The notes under the pieces are model-generated. The model saw only the letters and a list, made by a program, of their open reading frames with translations. It made no database searches and was not told the DNA's origin. A DNA stretch of 64,000 nt, taken from positions 1-64,000 of the forward strand of contig NZ_QJTJ01000001.1 of NCBI RefSeq assembly GCF_003217295.1, given 5' to 3'. This document shows, one piece after another, positions 8,415 through 16,884 of this stretch (the first letter of the stretch is position 1; every line of letters begins with the position of its first letter). Both the position numbers and the translations under genes were made by a program. The stretch comes from Ureibacillus chungkukjangi. Its GTDB lineage: Bacteria; Bacillota; Bacilli; Bacillales_A; Planococcaceae.

Positions 8415-8978
8415 CTAAGCGTTTTTTGAAATAACATCATTAAAACATTCAATCGATACAGGATAAATTTGCTGCTCTGTTTGAACTAAAAACCCAATTG
8501 AATGACTAATACAAGCTTTCATAGCTAAATTCAAATCTTCCTCTGCCACTTTTCGCAGGTTATCTACCCCGGCAAATTTTCGATTTGGTTCAATCATATC
8601 CGCTATATATATAATCTTCTCTAATTTTGACATACTCGCCCTACCGGTAGTATGAAAACGAATAGCATTTAAAATATCTTCATTATTAATATTAAATTCA
8701 GTTTCTGCAATCCATGCCCCTACTGGACCATGTAAAATTTCTGAGCCCCAATTAACGAGTCGTGCGTCGAGACCATTATCTTTTACAATTTTACGCATCC
8801 AATCCTCATCAGCATATTTAGCAATATCATGTAAGATTGCCGCTGTCTCGGCAGACTTACTTTTCTCACCATACTTATTAGCAAGGTGAATTGCTGTTTC
8901 CATTACACCAATAGTATGAATATATCTTTTTTCAGGCATACGTGGTTTTATTGCCGCTAAATAATTATCGCGTTCCAT
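8415..8978 (-). CDS. yqeK: YqeK, HD-domain diadenosine tetraphosphatase
   Basis: A 187-residue HD-family hydrolase that cleaves Ap4A symmetrically to ADP in the characterised Bacillota homologues. Metal-binding signatures are visible: HTIGVMETA, ILHDIAKY (the HD pair) and the later GRASMS...YIADMIEPNR block. ATG at 8978 is chosen because AAGGGAAGG lies just upstream; the frame opens at 9014 without a site. It overlaps the end of nadD by 14 bases, and fits a nucleotide-metabolism pair with NadD. Confidence 0.92.
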   Translation of the reverse strand: MERDNYLAAIKPRMPEKRYIHTIGVMETAIHLANKYGEKSKSAETAAILHDIAKYADEDWMRKIVKDNGLDARLVNWGSEILHGPVGAWIAETEFNINNEDILNAIRFHTTGRASMSKLEKIIYIADMIEPNRKFAGVDNLRKVAEEDLNLAMKACISHSIGFLVQTEQQIYPVSIECFNDVISKNA

Positions 8979-9537
8979 ATAGACCTTCCCTTCGAATATA
9001 ACTCTCCACACCATCGGGCAATAAAAACTGGAGTGTGCTGCCTGTTTTTAATCGTCCTCTTATTAAGGTTGAAGACAGATCAATTTCAGGAGCCTCTACA
9101 ATTTTCACATCATATGTAGTAGCCGATTTCGTTCCAGGTCTTTTTAGACCAACAAACTGAACTAATCTGACTAATTCATCAATCTTATACCATGTATGAA
9201 GGGAATCAATCATATCGCCCCCAATGATAAAGTAAAATTGTACATCTGGTTCCCGCTTTAGAAGCTCTACAATCGTATTATACGTGTAAGAAACTCCGCC
9301 GAGCGCTAATTCGATTGTTTCAATTTTAAAATGCTCATATGGCTTTATGGCGATTTTCACCATTTCGAGACGATTTTCCATGGATGCATCATCGGCTAAT
9401 TGTTTGTGTGGCGCAATAGCATTTGGCATAAATCGGACTTCATCAAGAGATAGCGCATCAAACGCCTCATTTGCCATTATTAAATGTCCGATATGGGGAG
9501 GATTGAATGTCCCACCTATAATGCCAACTTTTTTCAT
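8965..9537 (-). CDS. nadD: Nicotinate-nucleotide adenylyltransferase
   Basis: NadD joins nicotinate mononucleotide and ATP to form deamido-NAD, a step in NAD synthesis. The 190-residue protein has the nucleotidyltransferase signature GGTFNPPHIGHL at its N-terminus and the C-terminal ISSTxIR-like motif as LSSTLIRGRL. The start is the ATG at 9537, with AAGGTG 8 bases upstream; a GTG three codons earlier lacks spacing. Neighbours are yqeI upstream (12 bases) and yqeK downstream (overlap). Confidence 0.95.
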   Translation of the reverse strand: MKKVGIIGGTFNPPHIGHLIMANEAFDALSLDEVRFMPNAIAPHKQLADDASMENRLEMVKIAIKPYEHFKIETIELALGGVSYTYNTIVELLKREPDVQFYFIIGGDMIDSLHTWYKIDELVRLVQFVGLKRPGTKSATTYDVKIVEAPEIDLSSTLIRGRLKTGSTLQFLLPDGVESYIRREGLYGTR

Positions 9538-9549
9538 TGCTAACACACC

Positions 9550-9855
9550 TTATTTCTTGTCTACTTTTGGTAAGACAATCTTTTTATTGTTTCGTGATTC
9601 TTTATATAAAACAACTGTTAGTCCGATTAGCTGAACTAATTCTGCACCTGTTCCTTTTGCAAGAGCATTTGCTACATCATCTTTATCTTCTTCACAATTG
9701 TCTAAAATACGTACTTTTATTAATTCACGAGCTTCTAATACATCACGTAATTGACTAATCATTTGATCATTTACGCCACCCTTTCCTACTTGGAAAATTG
9801 GTGTTAAATGATGTGCCTCTGCACGTAAAAATCTTTTTTGTTTGCCTGTAAGCAT
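9550..9855 (-). CDS. yqeI: YhbY-family RNA-binding protein (YqeI)
   Basis: This 101-residue CRS1-YhbY (CRM) domain protein begins MLTGKQKRFLRA and carries the GKGGVND loop, the family's GxxG-type RNA-binding signature, near residue 25. E. coli YhbY associates with pre-50S particles, so a role in large-subunit assembly is likely. The ribosome-binding site GGAGG is 12 bases from the ATG, slightly long. It sits between aroE and nadD as in B. subtilis. Confidence 0.93.
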   Translation of the reverse strand: MLTGKQKRFLRAEAHHLTPIFQVGKGGVNDQMISQLRDVLEARELIKVRILDNCEEDKDDVANALAKGTGAELVQLIGLTVVLYKESRNNKKIVLPKVDKK

Positions 9856-9871
9856 AAAACTTAATGTCCTC

Positions 9872-10705
9872 CTAAATTAACTGCACTAGTTCCTCAGTTA
9901 ATCTTTTTATCATGTTATTTGTGTTGGGATACTGTTCAAGCCAATAATTATAAGCAATAGCTCCTTGGTGAACAAACATTCCTAAACCATTTACTATTGT
10001 CACGTTTTTCTTCTGTGCCTCTAATAAAAATGGTGTCATTAATGGATTATACACAATATCAGCAGCAATTGCTCCTTCTTGTAACTTTTCTAGGGATAGT
10101 GGCAATTTAACTTCACCATTTGCAAGCCCAACTGATGTAGATTGGATGACGATACCAAATTTTCCCAGTGATTGCTCTGCCTCTTTGATAGACATAGCTT
10201 TCCCTTCACCTAACTCCACAATAATGTCCTCAGCTTTTTCAACAGTACGATTCGTTATTGTTAGTTTGCGATAGCCAAACAGCTGCAGGGCAAAGGCAAT
10301 ACCTCGCGCAGCACCCCCAGCACCTATTAACAGCACTTCCTGGTCCTTGTTATCTTTTCCTATCACTTCTTCAAGCGCATGGACAAATCCCGCTCCGTCC
10401 GTGTTATATCCTTTAAGTCGTCCATCCTGAAGGCGAACGACTGTATTAACAGCACCCATTTTATCAGCTAGCGGATCGAGTTCATCTAAAAACGGAATGA
10501 TGGTTTGTTTATGTGGAATCGTGACGTTCCATCCACTAGCTCCTAATGTTTTTAATGATGAAATAGCACTCTCCAGATTTTCACTTTTTACATGAAGTGG
10601 AATATAAGCAGCATCAATATTCATTTCTTCAAACCAAGCATTATGCATATTAGGAGATTTTGAATGAGCTATCGGATCCCCAATTACTGCAAACCATTTT
10701 TTCAT
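9872..10705 (-). CDS. aroE: Shikimate dehydrogenase
   Basis: AroE reduces 3-dehydroshikimate to shikimate with NADPH in aromatic amino acid synthesis. The 277-residue protein starts with the substrate-binding GDPIAHSKSPNMHN motif, has the catalytic Lys in NVTIPHK (~residue 65), Asp in NTDGAGF, and the NADP-binding GAGGAARGI with NRT downstream. It is the family length and lies in the conserved yqeH-aroE-yqeI order. Confidence 0.96.
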   Translation of the reverse strand: MKKWFAVIGDPIAHSKSPNMHNAWFEEMNIDAAYIPLHVKSENLESAISSLKTLGASGWNVTIPHKQTIIPFLDELDPLADKMGAVNTVVRLQDGRLKGYNTDGAGFVHALEEVIGKDNKDQEVLLIGAGGAARGIAFALQLFGYRKLTITNRTVEKAEDIIVELGEGKAMSIKEAEQSLGKFGIVIQSTSVGLANGEVKLPLSLEKLQEGAIAADIVYNPLMTPFLLEAQKKNVTIVNGLGMFVHQGAIAYNYWLEQYPNTNNMIKRLTEELVQLI

Positions 10706-10754
10706 TTCTAAAAACCTCTTTTTCCAAGTCTTGACTCTTCATAAAACCTTAAGA

Positions 10755-11858
10755 TTATATTAAAGACGGACGAATGAATACCTCTACCCCTTTAGGAGCA
10801 TGTGCTGCAACTACTACATTGGGATGCTGGACTGTAACCCAACCAAGACCTGAAATTACTACATCAGTTTTCCCCTCTTTAATGGCAAATTCATGACGTA
10901 CAAGCTCAGGGAGCAGATGTATATGCTCCTTTGTTGGAGGTGCAAGAAGTTCCCCTTTATGTTCTTCATACAATGTATCGGCCTTTTCAAGCTTTGTACG
11001 ATGTATCGGCAAATCATTAGCTGCATAGATTGTAAAGGCAGAGCGTTCACCCTTTATAAAATCAAAGCGAGCAAGTGCACCGATAAATAAAGTTTGTCCT
11101 TCATTTTGCTGATAGACTTTCGGTTTGATTTCTTTCTTTGGTGTAATGTATTTTAACTCACTTGAATCAATATGATGAGCCATTTGGTGATGATTAATAA
11201 TACCTGGTGTATCATAAATAGCTGCACCATCATCAAGAGGTATTTCAATCATATCAAGAGTTGTACCAGGGAAATGAGAAGTTGTAATAACATTACCTTC
11301 CCCAGTTGCCTGCTTAATAATTCGGTTGATAAAAGTAGATTTTCCTACATTCGTACAACCCACAACGAATACATCCTTGCCTTTTCGATGCATTTCAATC
11401 GCATCTACTACCTCACCCATACCCATTCCTTTATGGGCGCTTACTAGAACTACATCAATTGGTTGCAGTCCTAAGCTTTTTGCTTCACGTTTAAGCCAGT
11501 TAATCACCTTTTTAGGCTTTACTGATTTTGGTAACAAATCTGCTTTATTGGCCACTAATAATACTGGATTTTTTCCAACGAATCGGTGGAGACCAGGCAA
11601 CCAGCTTCCGTTAAAGTCAAAAATATCAACAATTTTAACGATTAAGCCTTGCTGCTCTCCAAGACCATTCAAGATTCTTAAAAAGTCATCATCTGTTAAA
11701 CTAACCGGCTGTATTTCATTATAATTTTTTAAACGAAAACATCTTTGACAGATAATCGCCTCTTTTTCCAATGAAGATGGCGGTGCATAGCCTAATTCCT
11801 TTGGATTCTCTGTTTGTATATCCGCTCCACAGCCAATACAGCTATGATTTTCATTCAT
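10755..11858 (-). CDS. yqeH: YqeH, circularly permuted ribosome-assembly GTPase
   Basis: YqeH is a GTPase for 30S ribosomal subunit assembly. The 367-residue protein begins with a four-cysteine zinc finger (CIGC ... CQRC, residues ~7-40) and then has the permuted GTPase motif order: NKADLLPK (G4) before GCTNVGKSTF (G1) and DTPG (G3). The start is ATG 11858, with GGGAGG 8 bases upstream and overlapping the yqeG stop by one base (TAATG), so translation is coupled. The B. subtilis order yqeG-yqeH-aroE is kept. Confidence 0.96.
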   Translation of the reverse strand: MNENHSCIGCGADIQTENPKELGYAPPSSLEKEAIICQRCFRLKNYNEIQPVSLTDDDFLRILNGLGEQQGLIVKIVDIFDFNGSWLPGLHRFVGKNPVLLVANKADLLPKSVKPKKVINWLKREAKSLGLQPIDVVLVSAHKGMGMGEVVDAIEMHRKGKDVFVVGCTNVGKSTFINRIIKQATGEGNVITTSHFPGTTLDMIEIPLDDGAAIYDTPGIINHHQMAHHIDSSELKYITPKKEIKPKVYQQNEGQTLFIGALARFDFIKGERSAFTIYAANDLPIHRTKLEKADTLYEEHKGELLAPPTKEHIHLLPELVRHEFAIKEGKTDVVISGLGWVTVQHPNVVVAAHAPKGVEVFIRPSLI

Positions 11859-12376
11859 TACTTTTCCTCCCAAGTTTTAATTCCTTTACGCTTTAACATA
11901 TTAAATACACGACGTTCAACAAAACGGTTAAAAAGCGTAACAAAACCATCCGACTCCGCTACAGGTCGGACTAAAAATGTATATAATTTCAAACGATTAG
12001 CACCCATAATATCCGTTAGTAATTGATCGCCAACCATTGCAACTTCATTGCTTTTCAAACGAATTTCTTTCATTGCTGCATAATAGGCTGCTCCTAATGG
12101 CTTTTTTGCACGATAAATAAACGGAATTCCAAGTGGTTCTGCAAATCGCTTTACACGTTCTTGGTTATTGTTTGATGCGATAATTACACGAATGCCCGCA
12201 TCCTGCATTAGCTTCATCCACGTAGCTATTTCTTCCGTCGCATCTGGCCTGTCCCATTCGATTAAAGTATTATCTAAATCAGTAATAATCCCTTTAATTC
12301 CTAAGGCAGCTAATTTTTCAGGCGTAATTTCAAATACTGTAGTTACAAACTCTCTCGGCAACAAAAAATTATACAA
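11858..12376 (-). CDS. yqeG: YqeG, HAD-family phosphatase
   Basis: A 172-residue HAD-superfamily phosphatase (IIIA type). Motif I is DLDNTLIEWD (~residues 36-45), motif II has IIASNNN, the conserved Lys is in RAKKPLG, and motif IV is VGDQLLTDI. Homologues are annotated as phosphatidylglycerophosphatase-like, but the substrate in Bacillus is not settled. First gene of the yqeGH-aroE run; it follows psd by 85 bases. Confidence 0.92.
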   Translation of the reverse strand: MYNFLLPREFVTTVFEITPEKLAALGIKGIITDLDNTLIEWDRPDATEEIATWMKLMQDAGIRVIIASNNNQERVKRFAEPLGIPFIYRAKKPLGAAYYAAMKEIRLKSNEVAMVGDQLLTDIMGANRLKLYTFLVRPVAESDGFVTLFNRFVERRVFNMLKRKGIKTWEEK

Positions 12377-12461
12377 AGCCTTGACTCCTTCAAAATATTA
12401 TATGATTCCTTTTAATCAATGGAGGATGGTTCCTCTGTTTGTAAAGATTCTCATTGGACAA

Positions 12462-13244
12462 TTATAACATAATTGCGATAGGTTCACCCATCTTCACATT
12501 ATGCCCTTTATTTATATTTTCAGTAAAGCTAATCGAGTCTTTCTCAAACAACATAACTACCGTTGAACCAAAACCAAAAAACCCTATCTCTTCACCTTTT
12601 TTCCAGGCTGTCGATACATTCGTTAAAGTAATGGAATTTACAAACATAGCACCCACTTTAATTAGCGTGACATGTTTATTATTTTGAAATTGTACTTCAC
12701 TAACCATACGATAGTTTTTGCTAATCGGCTTCTTGCCGTACGTCAAACCCAACTGATTTACCGGGTAGGATTTATTTCCAAGTGTATATTGCCGAATCAC
12801 TGTCCCATCGAGAGGACTGTGAATACGATGATAATTAGCAGGACTTAAATAAAATACAATATACTGTCCATTTTTATATTTATCTATTACCTGTTCATTC
12901 CCTAACAGATCCATAAGGGTATATGGCTTTCCTTTTACAGTAAAGATAGCATCCTCACCAATTTGACCAAAGGATTCAACTTTTGCATCAACTGGACTTA
13001 CAAACAAATCCTTTGATAGATTTACAGGTCTAACTTCTTCTTTTAACTGTCTAGTGAAGAAATCTTGTAAACTTGCAAAACTTTTTAAATCACCTGAAAC
13101 CTCATTGACATCTATTCCGTATACTTTACTATAGCGCCCAATAAGATTTTTACTTATTGGCGATGTAACAAGTTTTTTAAGCATGAAAGAGCTGTATTTT
13201 CCATTCGTAAGTTCAATAAGTGATTGATATATTTTTTCTTTCAT
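12462..13244 (-). CDS. psd: Phosphatidylserine decarboxylase proenzyme
   Basis: Psd makes phosphatidylethanolamine from phosphatidylserine using a pyruvoyl group formed by self-cleavage. In this 260-residue proenzyme the cleavage motif is GFGSTVV; the Ser would be about residue 227, giving a 34-residue alpha chain. HRIHSPLDG supplies the conserved His region and SPVDAKVESFG the N-terminal Asp of the autocleavage triad. The start is ATG 13244 with GGGGG just upstream. It is divergent from pssA, which makes its substrate; in B. subtilis the two are co-oriented. Confidence 0.95.
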   Translation of the reverse strand: MKEKIYQSLIELTNGKYSSFMLKKLVTSPISKNLIGRYSKVYGIDVNEVSGDLKSFASLQDFFTRQLKEEVRPVNLSKDLFVSPVDAKVESFGQIGEDAIFTVKGKPYTLMDLLGNEQVIDKYKNGQYIVFYLSPANYHRIHSPLDGTVIRQYTLGNKSYPVNQLGLTYGKKPISKNYRMVSEVQFQNNKHVTLIKVGAMFVNSITLTNVSTAWKKGEEIGFFGFGSTVVMLFEKDSISFTENINKGHNVKMGEPIAIML

Positions 13245-13300
13245 AGGAACCCCCAACAAAGTCTAATTTTTAAATGTAAATTTAAGGATTTTTTATTGAC

Positions 13301-13329
13301 TTACAATTTACGCTGTTTCGAAGTATAAT
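13301..13329 (+). promoter_or_regulatory. Sigma-A-type promoter for pssA
   Basis: TTACAA at 13301-13306 and a perfect TATAAT at 13324-13329 are 17 bases apart, 35 bases before the pssA ATG. An overlapping TTGACT (13297-13302) is 21 bases from the -10, too far for a normal spacer. Confidence 0.55.
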
Positions 13330-13364
13330 ATATAAATATATTTAGCGCAAAGGAGTGTTTCCCC

Positions 13365-13904
13365 ATGTTTATAATCCATATGGTGGATTCCACGATTAAA
13401 AAAATTAAATCGCACGCTGCTAACCTAATTACACTATGTAATTTGTCCTTCGGTGGTGCTTCGATAATGGCAACAATAAATGAAGCATACAGTTACAGTG
13501 TTCTATTTATATTTATTGCCGCTTTTCTTGATCGATATGATGGTAAGGTAGCACGAAAATTTAATCAAGAATCAGAACTCGGTAAACAATTGGACTCCAT
13601 GGGTGATATTATATCATTCGGTGTAGCTCCTGCTCTATTAATGTACGAATGTATTCTCCGTGAATTTGGAATGATTGGAATAATATTAACGATTCTTTAT
13701 ATGGCTTGTGGAGCCTTCCGTTTGGCTCGCTTCAATATTTCAAATGCTACGGGCTATTTCATCGGGCTGCCAATCACTGCTGCCGGAACCGTTATAACTT
13801 TTTCTTACTTTCTAATTCCAGTAGTTGGTCCACAATTTTACCTTTTCCTATTCCCAACTTTATCTATTCTAATGGTATGTACATTAACATTAAAAAAGGT
13901 CTAA
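13365..13904 (+). CDS. pssA: CDP-diacylglycerol-serine O-phosphatidyltransferase
   Basis: PssA makes phosphatidylserine from CDP-diacylglycerol and serine. The 179-residue membrane protein has the CDP-alcohol phosphotransferase signature DG-x2-AR-x8-G-x3-D-x3-D as DGKVARKF...GKQLDSMGD (about residues 59-81), followed by several hydrophobic helices. Length agrees with the Bacillus enzyme (about 177). AAAGGAG lies 9 bases before ATG. Psd, the next enzyme of the pathway, is divergently encoded just to the left, so the two genes probably share control through the 120-base gap. Confidence 0.94.
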   Translation: MFIIHMVDSTIKKIKSHAANLITLCNLSFGGASIMATINEAYSYSVLFIFIAAFLDRYDGKVARKFNQESELGKQLDSMGDIISFGVAPALLMYECILREFGMIGIILTILYMACGAFRLARFNISNATGYFIGLPITAAGTVITFSYFLIPVVGPQFYLFLFPTLSILMVCTLTLKKV

Positions 13905-13909
13905 ACCAC

Positions 13910-13942
13910 ACGATGCATCATTTTTGATGGCATCGTTTTTTT
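13910..13942 (+). terminator. Terminator after pssA
   Basis: A hairpin of CGATGC/GCATCG extended by ATCA/TGAT with one bulged base, followed by seven T. It starts 6 bases after the pssA stop. The 200 bases from here to the sigK promoter hold no gene that I can see. Confidence 0.8.
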
Positions 13943-14144
13943 ATGTCCTGCTACATGTCGAATCACCAACAACGTTTGTATTGCGTATAAATAGGTTGAT
14001 GGTAATTTTTCAGTGCCCAACTCGTTATGTATTGCTTGTGGTAAATGTGATGATCAAAACGCTAATAATTAGAGTTTACACCATTCTGCAGAACCTATAA
14101 AAGTCTGGTTTATATCGGTTTTCTAATTTTATCTGCTTTAATTT

Positions 14145-14173
14145 TCATGTTCTTGAAAAGTTTATCATATAAT
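14145..14173 (+). promoter_or_regulatory. Sigma-E-type promoter of sigK
   Basis: TCATGTT at 14145-14151 matches six of seven positions of the sigma-E -35 consensus (KMATATT as I know it), and CATATAAT at 14166-14173 fits the -10, with the canonical 14-base spacer. The start codon is 29 bases downstream. A heptamer TGTCGAA at 14173-14179, identical to the core of a Spo0A box, overlaps the expected transcription start; whether it is used is unknown. Confidence 0.65.
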
Positions 14174-14201
14174 GTCGAAAAAGGCAGAAAGGATGACGTG
14201 A

Positions 14202-14948
14202 TTGAGCGGAATTTTGGCATCACTAATGCAGCTTTGGTTAGACATTCCGTCATTACTTGGGTATTTAAAGGGGCAGGCTTTTCATCGACCTTTCTCTAAA
14301 GAGGAAGAAGCAAAAGCGATTGAACGCTTTATGGCTGGCGATGAACAAGCACGTCTCGATTTGATCGAAAGAAATATGAGGCTTGTCGCACATGTCGTCA
14401 AGAAATTCCATCCTCAGCACGAGCAGCTAGACGATTATATATCCATTGGTACAATCGGGTTGATGAAAGCGGTTAGTAGCTATACACCAGATAAAAAAAC
14501 CCGTTTAGCCACTTATGCTGCACGTTGTATTGAGAATGAAATCTTAATGCATTTACGCGCACAAAAGAAGGTACAAAAAGACGTATCTCTATTTGAACCT
14601 ATTGGAGTAGATAAAGAAGGACAATCATTACAAATCCGAGATTTACTACAATTTGAGGAACAACCTGCCATAGATAAAATCGAGCAAAAGGAAAGTTTTG
14701 AACAGCTTTACGCTTACTTAGGTACCCTAGATCCGCGAGAGCTAGAAATAATAGTGTATCGATATGGATTAAACAATAATGACCCATTAACTCAAAAGGA
14801 AATTGCAAAGAAGCTAAAAATTTCAAGAAGCTATGTATCACGGATTGAAAAGCGTGCACTCGTAAAGCTCTATCAACAGTTTAAGCATAATCAAGCCGAG
14901 AAAGAAAGTCGAAAAGCTGAAATTGAGTCCTCTCATTTAAACAATTAG
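14202..14948 (+). CDS. sigK: Pro-sigma-K, late mother-cell sporulation sigma factor
   Basis: A 248-residue sigma-70 family protein, complete and uninterrupted. It starts with a hydrophobic pro-peptide and continues YLKGQAFHRPFS at residue 21, matching the position where B. subtilis pro-sigma-K is cleaved (mature YVKNNAF...). Region 2 contains DDYISIGTIGLMKAV and region 4 ends with the helix-turn-helix TQKEIAKKLKISRSYVSRIEKRA. The start codon is TTG (14202), with AAAGGA 8 bases upstream; the nearer in-frame ATG (14193) runs into a stop after one codon. In B. subtilis a skin element splits this gene; here there is none. Confidence 0.96.
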   Translation: MSGILASLMQLWLDIPSLLGYLKGQAFHRPFSKEEEAKAIERFMAGDEQARLDLIERNMRLVAHVVKKFHPQHEQLDDYISIGTIGLMKAVSSYTPDKKTRLATYAARCIENEILMHLRAQKKVQKDVSLFEPIGVDKEGQSLQIRDLLQFEEQPAIDKIEQKESFEQLYAYLGTLDPRELEIIVYRYGLNNNDPLTQKEIAKKLKISRSYVSRIEKRALVKLYQQFKHNQAEKESRKAEIESSHLNN

Positions 14949-14989
14949 AAAAAGCTCATTAGGGTTCTAGAACCTTAATGAGCTTTTTT
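14949..14989. terminator. Bidirectional terminator after sigK
   Basis: An almost perfect 17-base-pair stem (AAAAGCTCATTA-x-GGTTC and its complement, 2-base loop) with T runs on both strands. It directly follows the sigK TAG and also faces the small minus-strand gene at 14991. Confidence 0.88.
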
Positions 14990-14990
14990 C

Positions 14991-15080
14991 TTAATGATAA
15001 GTGTTTTCTTTTGCTCCAGAATAAATAAGAATTCCTAAAATTGCTGTGATAGCTACAGAGCCTGCCATAAGCATTAACAT
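14991..15080 (-). CDS. Possible 29-residue membrane peptide
   Basis: On the minus strand, GGGGGG is followed after 6 bases by ATG and a 29-codon frame ending TAA at 14991. The peptide starts MLMLMAGSVAITAI, is hydrophobic for about 20 residues and ends with a polar tail SGAKENTYH, so it would be a single-pass membrane peptide. The strong ribosome-binding site and a terminator directly after the stop support a real gene. I do not recognise it. It lies between mtnN (upstream) and sigK (convergent). Confidence 0.5.
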   Translation of the reverse strand: MLMLMAGSVAITAILGILIYSGAKENTYH

Positions 15081-15163
15081 AGCGTTCCCCCCTAACATTC
15101 ATACTTCTATATTACTTTGATTTTTTCTCTTCATCAAGTTCGTTTGTGAACAATAGGTGACGA

Positions 15164-15856
15164 TTAGAGTTTTTCGATTGTTTTAAGGACAATTTCTGTC
15201 GAATGCTTTGCAGCAACTGGTAAGAATTCTTCAAAGCTAATGTTTGATTCTTTTCCAGCTATATCCGATAATGCACGGATTACAACAAAAGGAGTTTTAA
15301 ATTGATAGCAAACCTGAGCGACTGCAGCAGCTTCCATCTCAACAGCTTTCATTTGAGGGAAATATTCTCTCACCTTACTAACACGCTCAGGATCATTCAT
15401 AAAGGAGTCTCCCGAACAAATTAACCCTACACCATATTGGTGCTCGCCAATCTCTGAAACAGCTTCCTCAGCTAATTTCATTAAACGTTCATCTGATTTA
15501 AAGGCTGCTGGTAATTGAGGAACTTGCCCCATCTCGTAATTGAAAATCGTTACATCAACATCATGATGACGTACTTCATCAGAAATAACGATGGCACCCA
15601 CTTCTAGCGAAGGATCATATCCCCCAGCTGAACCGGTATTAATAACTACATCAGGTTTAAATTCGTATAGCAATGCTGTAGTGGTCATAGCAGCATTCAC
15701 TTTCCCAATTCCACTTTTAAGTAAAACAACCTCTTTATCGTGATAAGTACCTGTTGTATATTCACTATTGGCAATAGTAGTTACTTCCGTATTTGTAAGT
15801 GAATTTCTTAATAATTCAACTTCTTCTTCCATAGCTCCAATTACTGCAATTTTCAT
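15164..15856 (-). CDS. mtnN: 5'-methylthioadenosine/S-adenosylhomocysteine nucleosidase
   Basis: MtnN hydrolyses methylthioadenosine and S-adenosylhomocysteine to adenine plus the thioribose, recycling by-products of polyamine and methylation reactions. The 230-residue protein starts [14 protein letters not shown], and shows NTGSAGG, the ribose-binding [12 protein letters not shown] and the catalytic Asp in ALSDIAG. I start at ATG 15856 with GGAGG upstream, not at the frame opening (15886). It has its own promoter after yrrS. Confidence 0.96.
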   Translation of the reverse strand: MKIAVIGAMEEEVELLRNSLTNTEVTTIANSEYTTGTYHDKEVVLLKSGIGKVNAAMTTTALLYEFKPDVVINTGSAGGYDPSLEVGAIVISDEVRHHDVDVTIFNYEMGQVPQLPAAFKSDERLMKLAEEAVSEIGEHQYGVGLICSGDSFMNDPERVSKVREYFPQMKAVEMEAAAVAQVCYQFKTPFVVIRALSDIAGKESNISFEEFLPVAAKHSTEIVLKTIEKL

Positions 15857-15886
15857 TTTATAATTCCTCCAATTCTTGACACACAT

Positions 15887-15915
15887 ATATTAAAGAATAT
15901 ATGCCTTAACGTCAA
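15887..15915 (-). promoter_or_regulatory. Sigma-A-type promoter for mtnN
   Basis: On the minus strand TTGACG (15915-15910) and TAATAT (15892-15887) are 17 bases apart. The -10 lies 31 bases before the mtnN ATG, and the -35 is only 9 bases from the yrrS stop. Confidence 0.6.
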
Positions 15916-15923
15916 TAGATTGG

Positions 15924-16607
15924 CTATCTTGCCCCTACTGATTGATTCAGCTTTTCAACCTTTACCGGTTTCCAACCTTCGTTTTCTAACCATTGGATGT
16001 GGATGCGATAATTTTCAGTTTTGTCCCCTGTCGAAACAACTGCTATAGAGCTATCAGCACTTCCACCGTTTTTAACAGACCAAAAAATGATATCATTTTC
16101 ACCTAATCCAACAGCCTGACGGAATGTTGTTAACTTTTCCTCGTAATCTGGATGCCCTTTTTCGTATGCCGAAACATGCTCGCCTACTTGTTTAGTAGGC
16201 GTTACTTTCCACTCAGGATTAACAATCACTTCCTCAACAGTCGGATCATTTGATGCTTGCACAATAATCTTCGAATCAGTAGTTGCGTCTGAATTAACAC
16301 CTTCTTGTGTTTCTGTTTCATCTGACTCAAGTTCTTCTGCTGAAGCAACATTTTTACCAGAATTAGATTCTGTATTTTTAGTATCCTCTATCTCGTCATT
16401 TTTATTGTCATCTTGTTTTTCGACTAGTTCATCTGCCTGTTCCTTTTCTTTATCATCATCACTAAAAATTGTTACCACATTTAAAACTATAAGAATTGAA
16501 ACAATTGCAATCAGAATGTTTAAGATTTTGTCCACTTTACTTTTTTTGCTTCGTTGTTCACTACGCTTGTGTTCAGTTCGTGTTAAAGATTCTTGTCCTT
16601 TAGACAT
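15924..16607 (-). CDS. yrrS: YrrS, DUF1510 membrane-anchored protein
   Basis: A 227-residue protein with a basic N-terminus, a single membrane helix (~28-48), an acidic low-complexity linker rich in D, E, N and T (~50-130), and a C-terminal DUF1510 domain (~135-225; motifs GHPDYEEKLTTF and IHIQWLENEGWKPV). In B. subtilis yrrS is expressed with the penicillin-binding protein gene pbpI; no pbpI is present here. An envelope role is inferred. It has GGAGG before an ATG start and lies between greA and mtnN. Confidence 0.85.
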   Translation of the reverse strand: MSKGQESLTRTEHKRSEQRSKKSKVDKILNILIAIVSILIVLNVVTIFSDDDKEKEQADELVEKQDDNKNDEIEDTKNTESNSGKNVASAEELESDETETQEGVNSDATTDSKIIVQASNDPTVEEVIVNPEWKVTPTKQVGEHVSAYEKGHPDYEEKLTTFRQAVGLGENDIIFWSVKNGGSADSSIAVVSTGDKTENYRIHIQWLENEGWKPVKVEKLNQSVGAR

Positions 16608-16711
16608 AATTGAATCCTCCTTTACTTCATTACCTTTATTGTATCAAGATTCCAGTTGAATACCATTATTTACTCTAGATTTAATAATCTTGTTAAAATT
16701 TTAAAGTAAAT

Positions 16712-16752
16712 GAAAAAGTCGACAAAATCTTTATATGATTTTGCCGACTTTG
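16712..16752 (-). terminator. Terminator after greA
   Basis: AAAGTCGGCAAAATC and GATTTTGTCGACTTT pair on the minus strand over 15 bases with one wobble, and a short T run follows. It lies 130 bases past the greA stop; the sequence between holds no gene that I can see. Confidence 0.75.
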
Positions 16753-16884
16753 ATATTCAAATATTATCTAAAATTAACTTTAGACCACTTAAGAAACAAC
16801 CAATTTCCTACTTAAAGGAAATTCCATTTCCGAAACTAGAGGCTATGTATTAAGCCAAAAATAAAGGAATCTAAGTAATTTAAA

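Noticed and set aside
11326-11724. 132-codon plus-strand frame inside yqeH
   Set aside because: It is antisense to a well-supported gene and has no ribosome site or family features.
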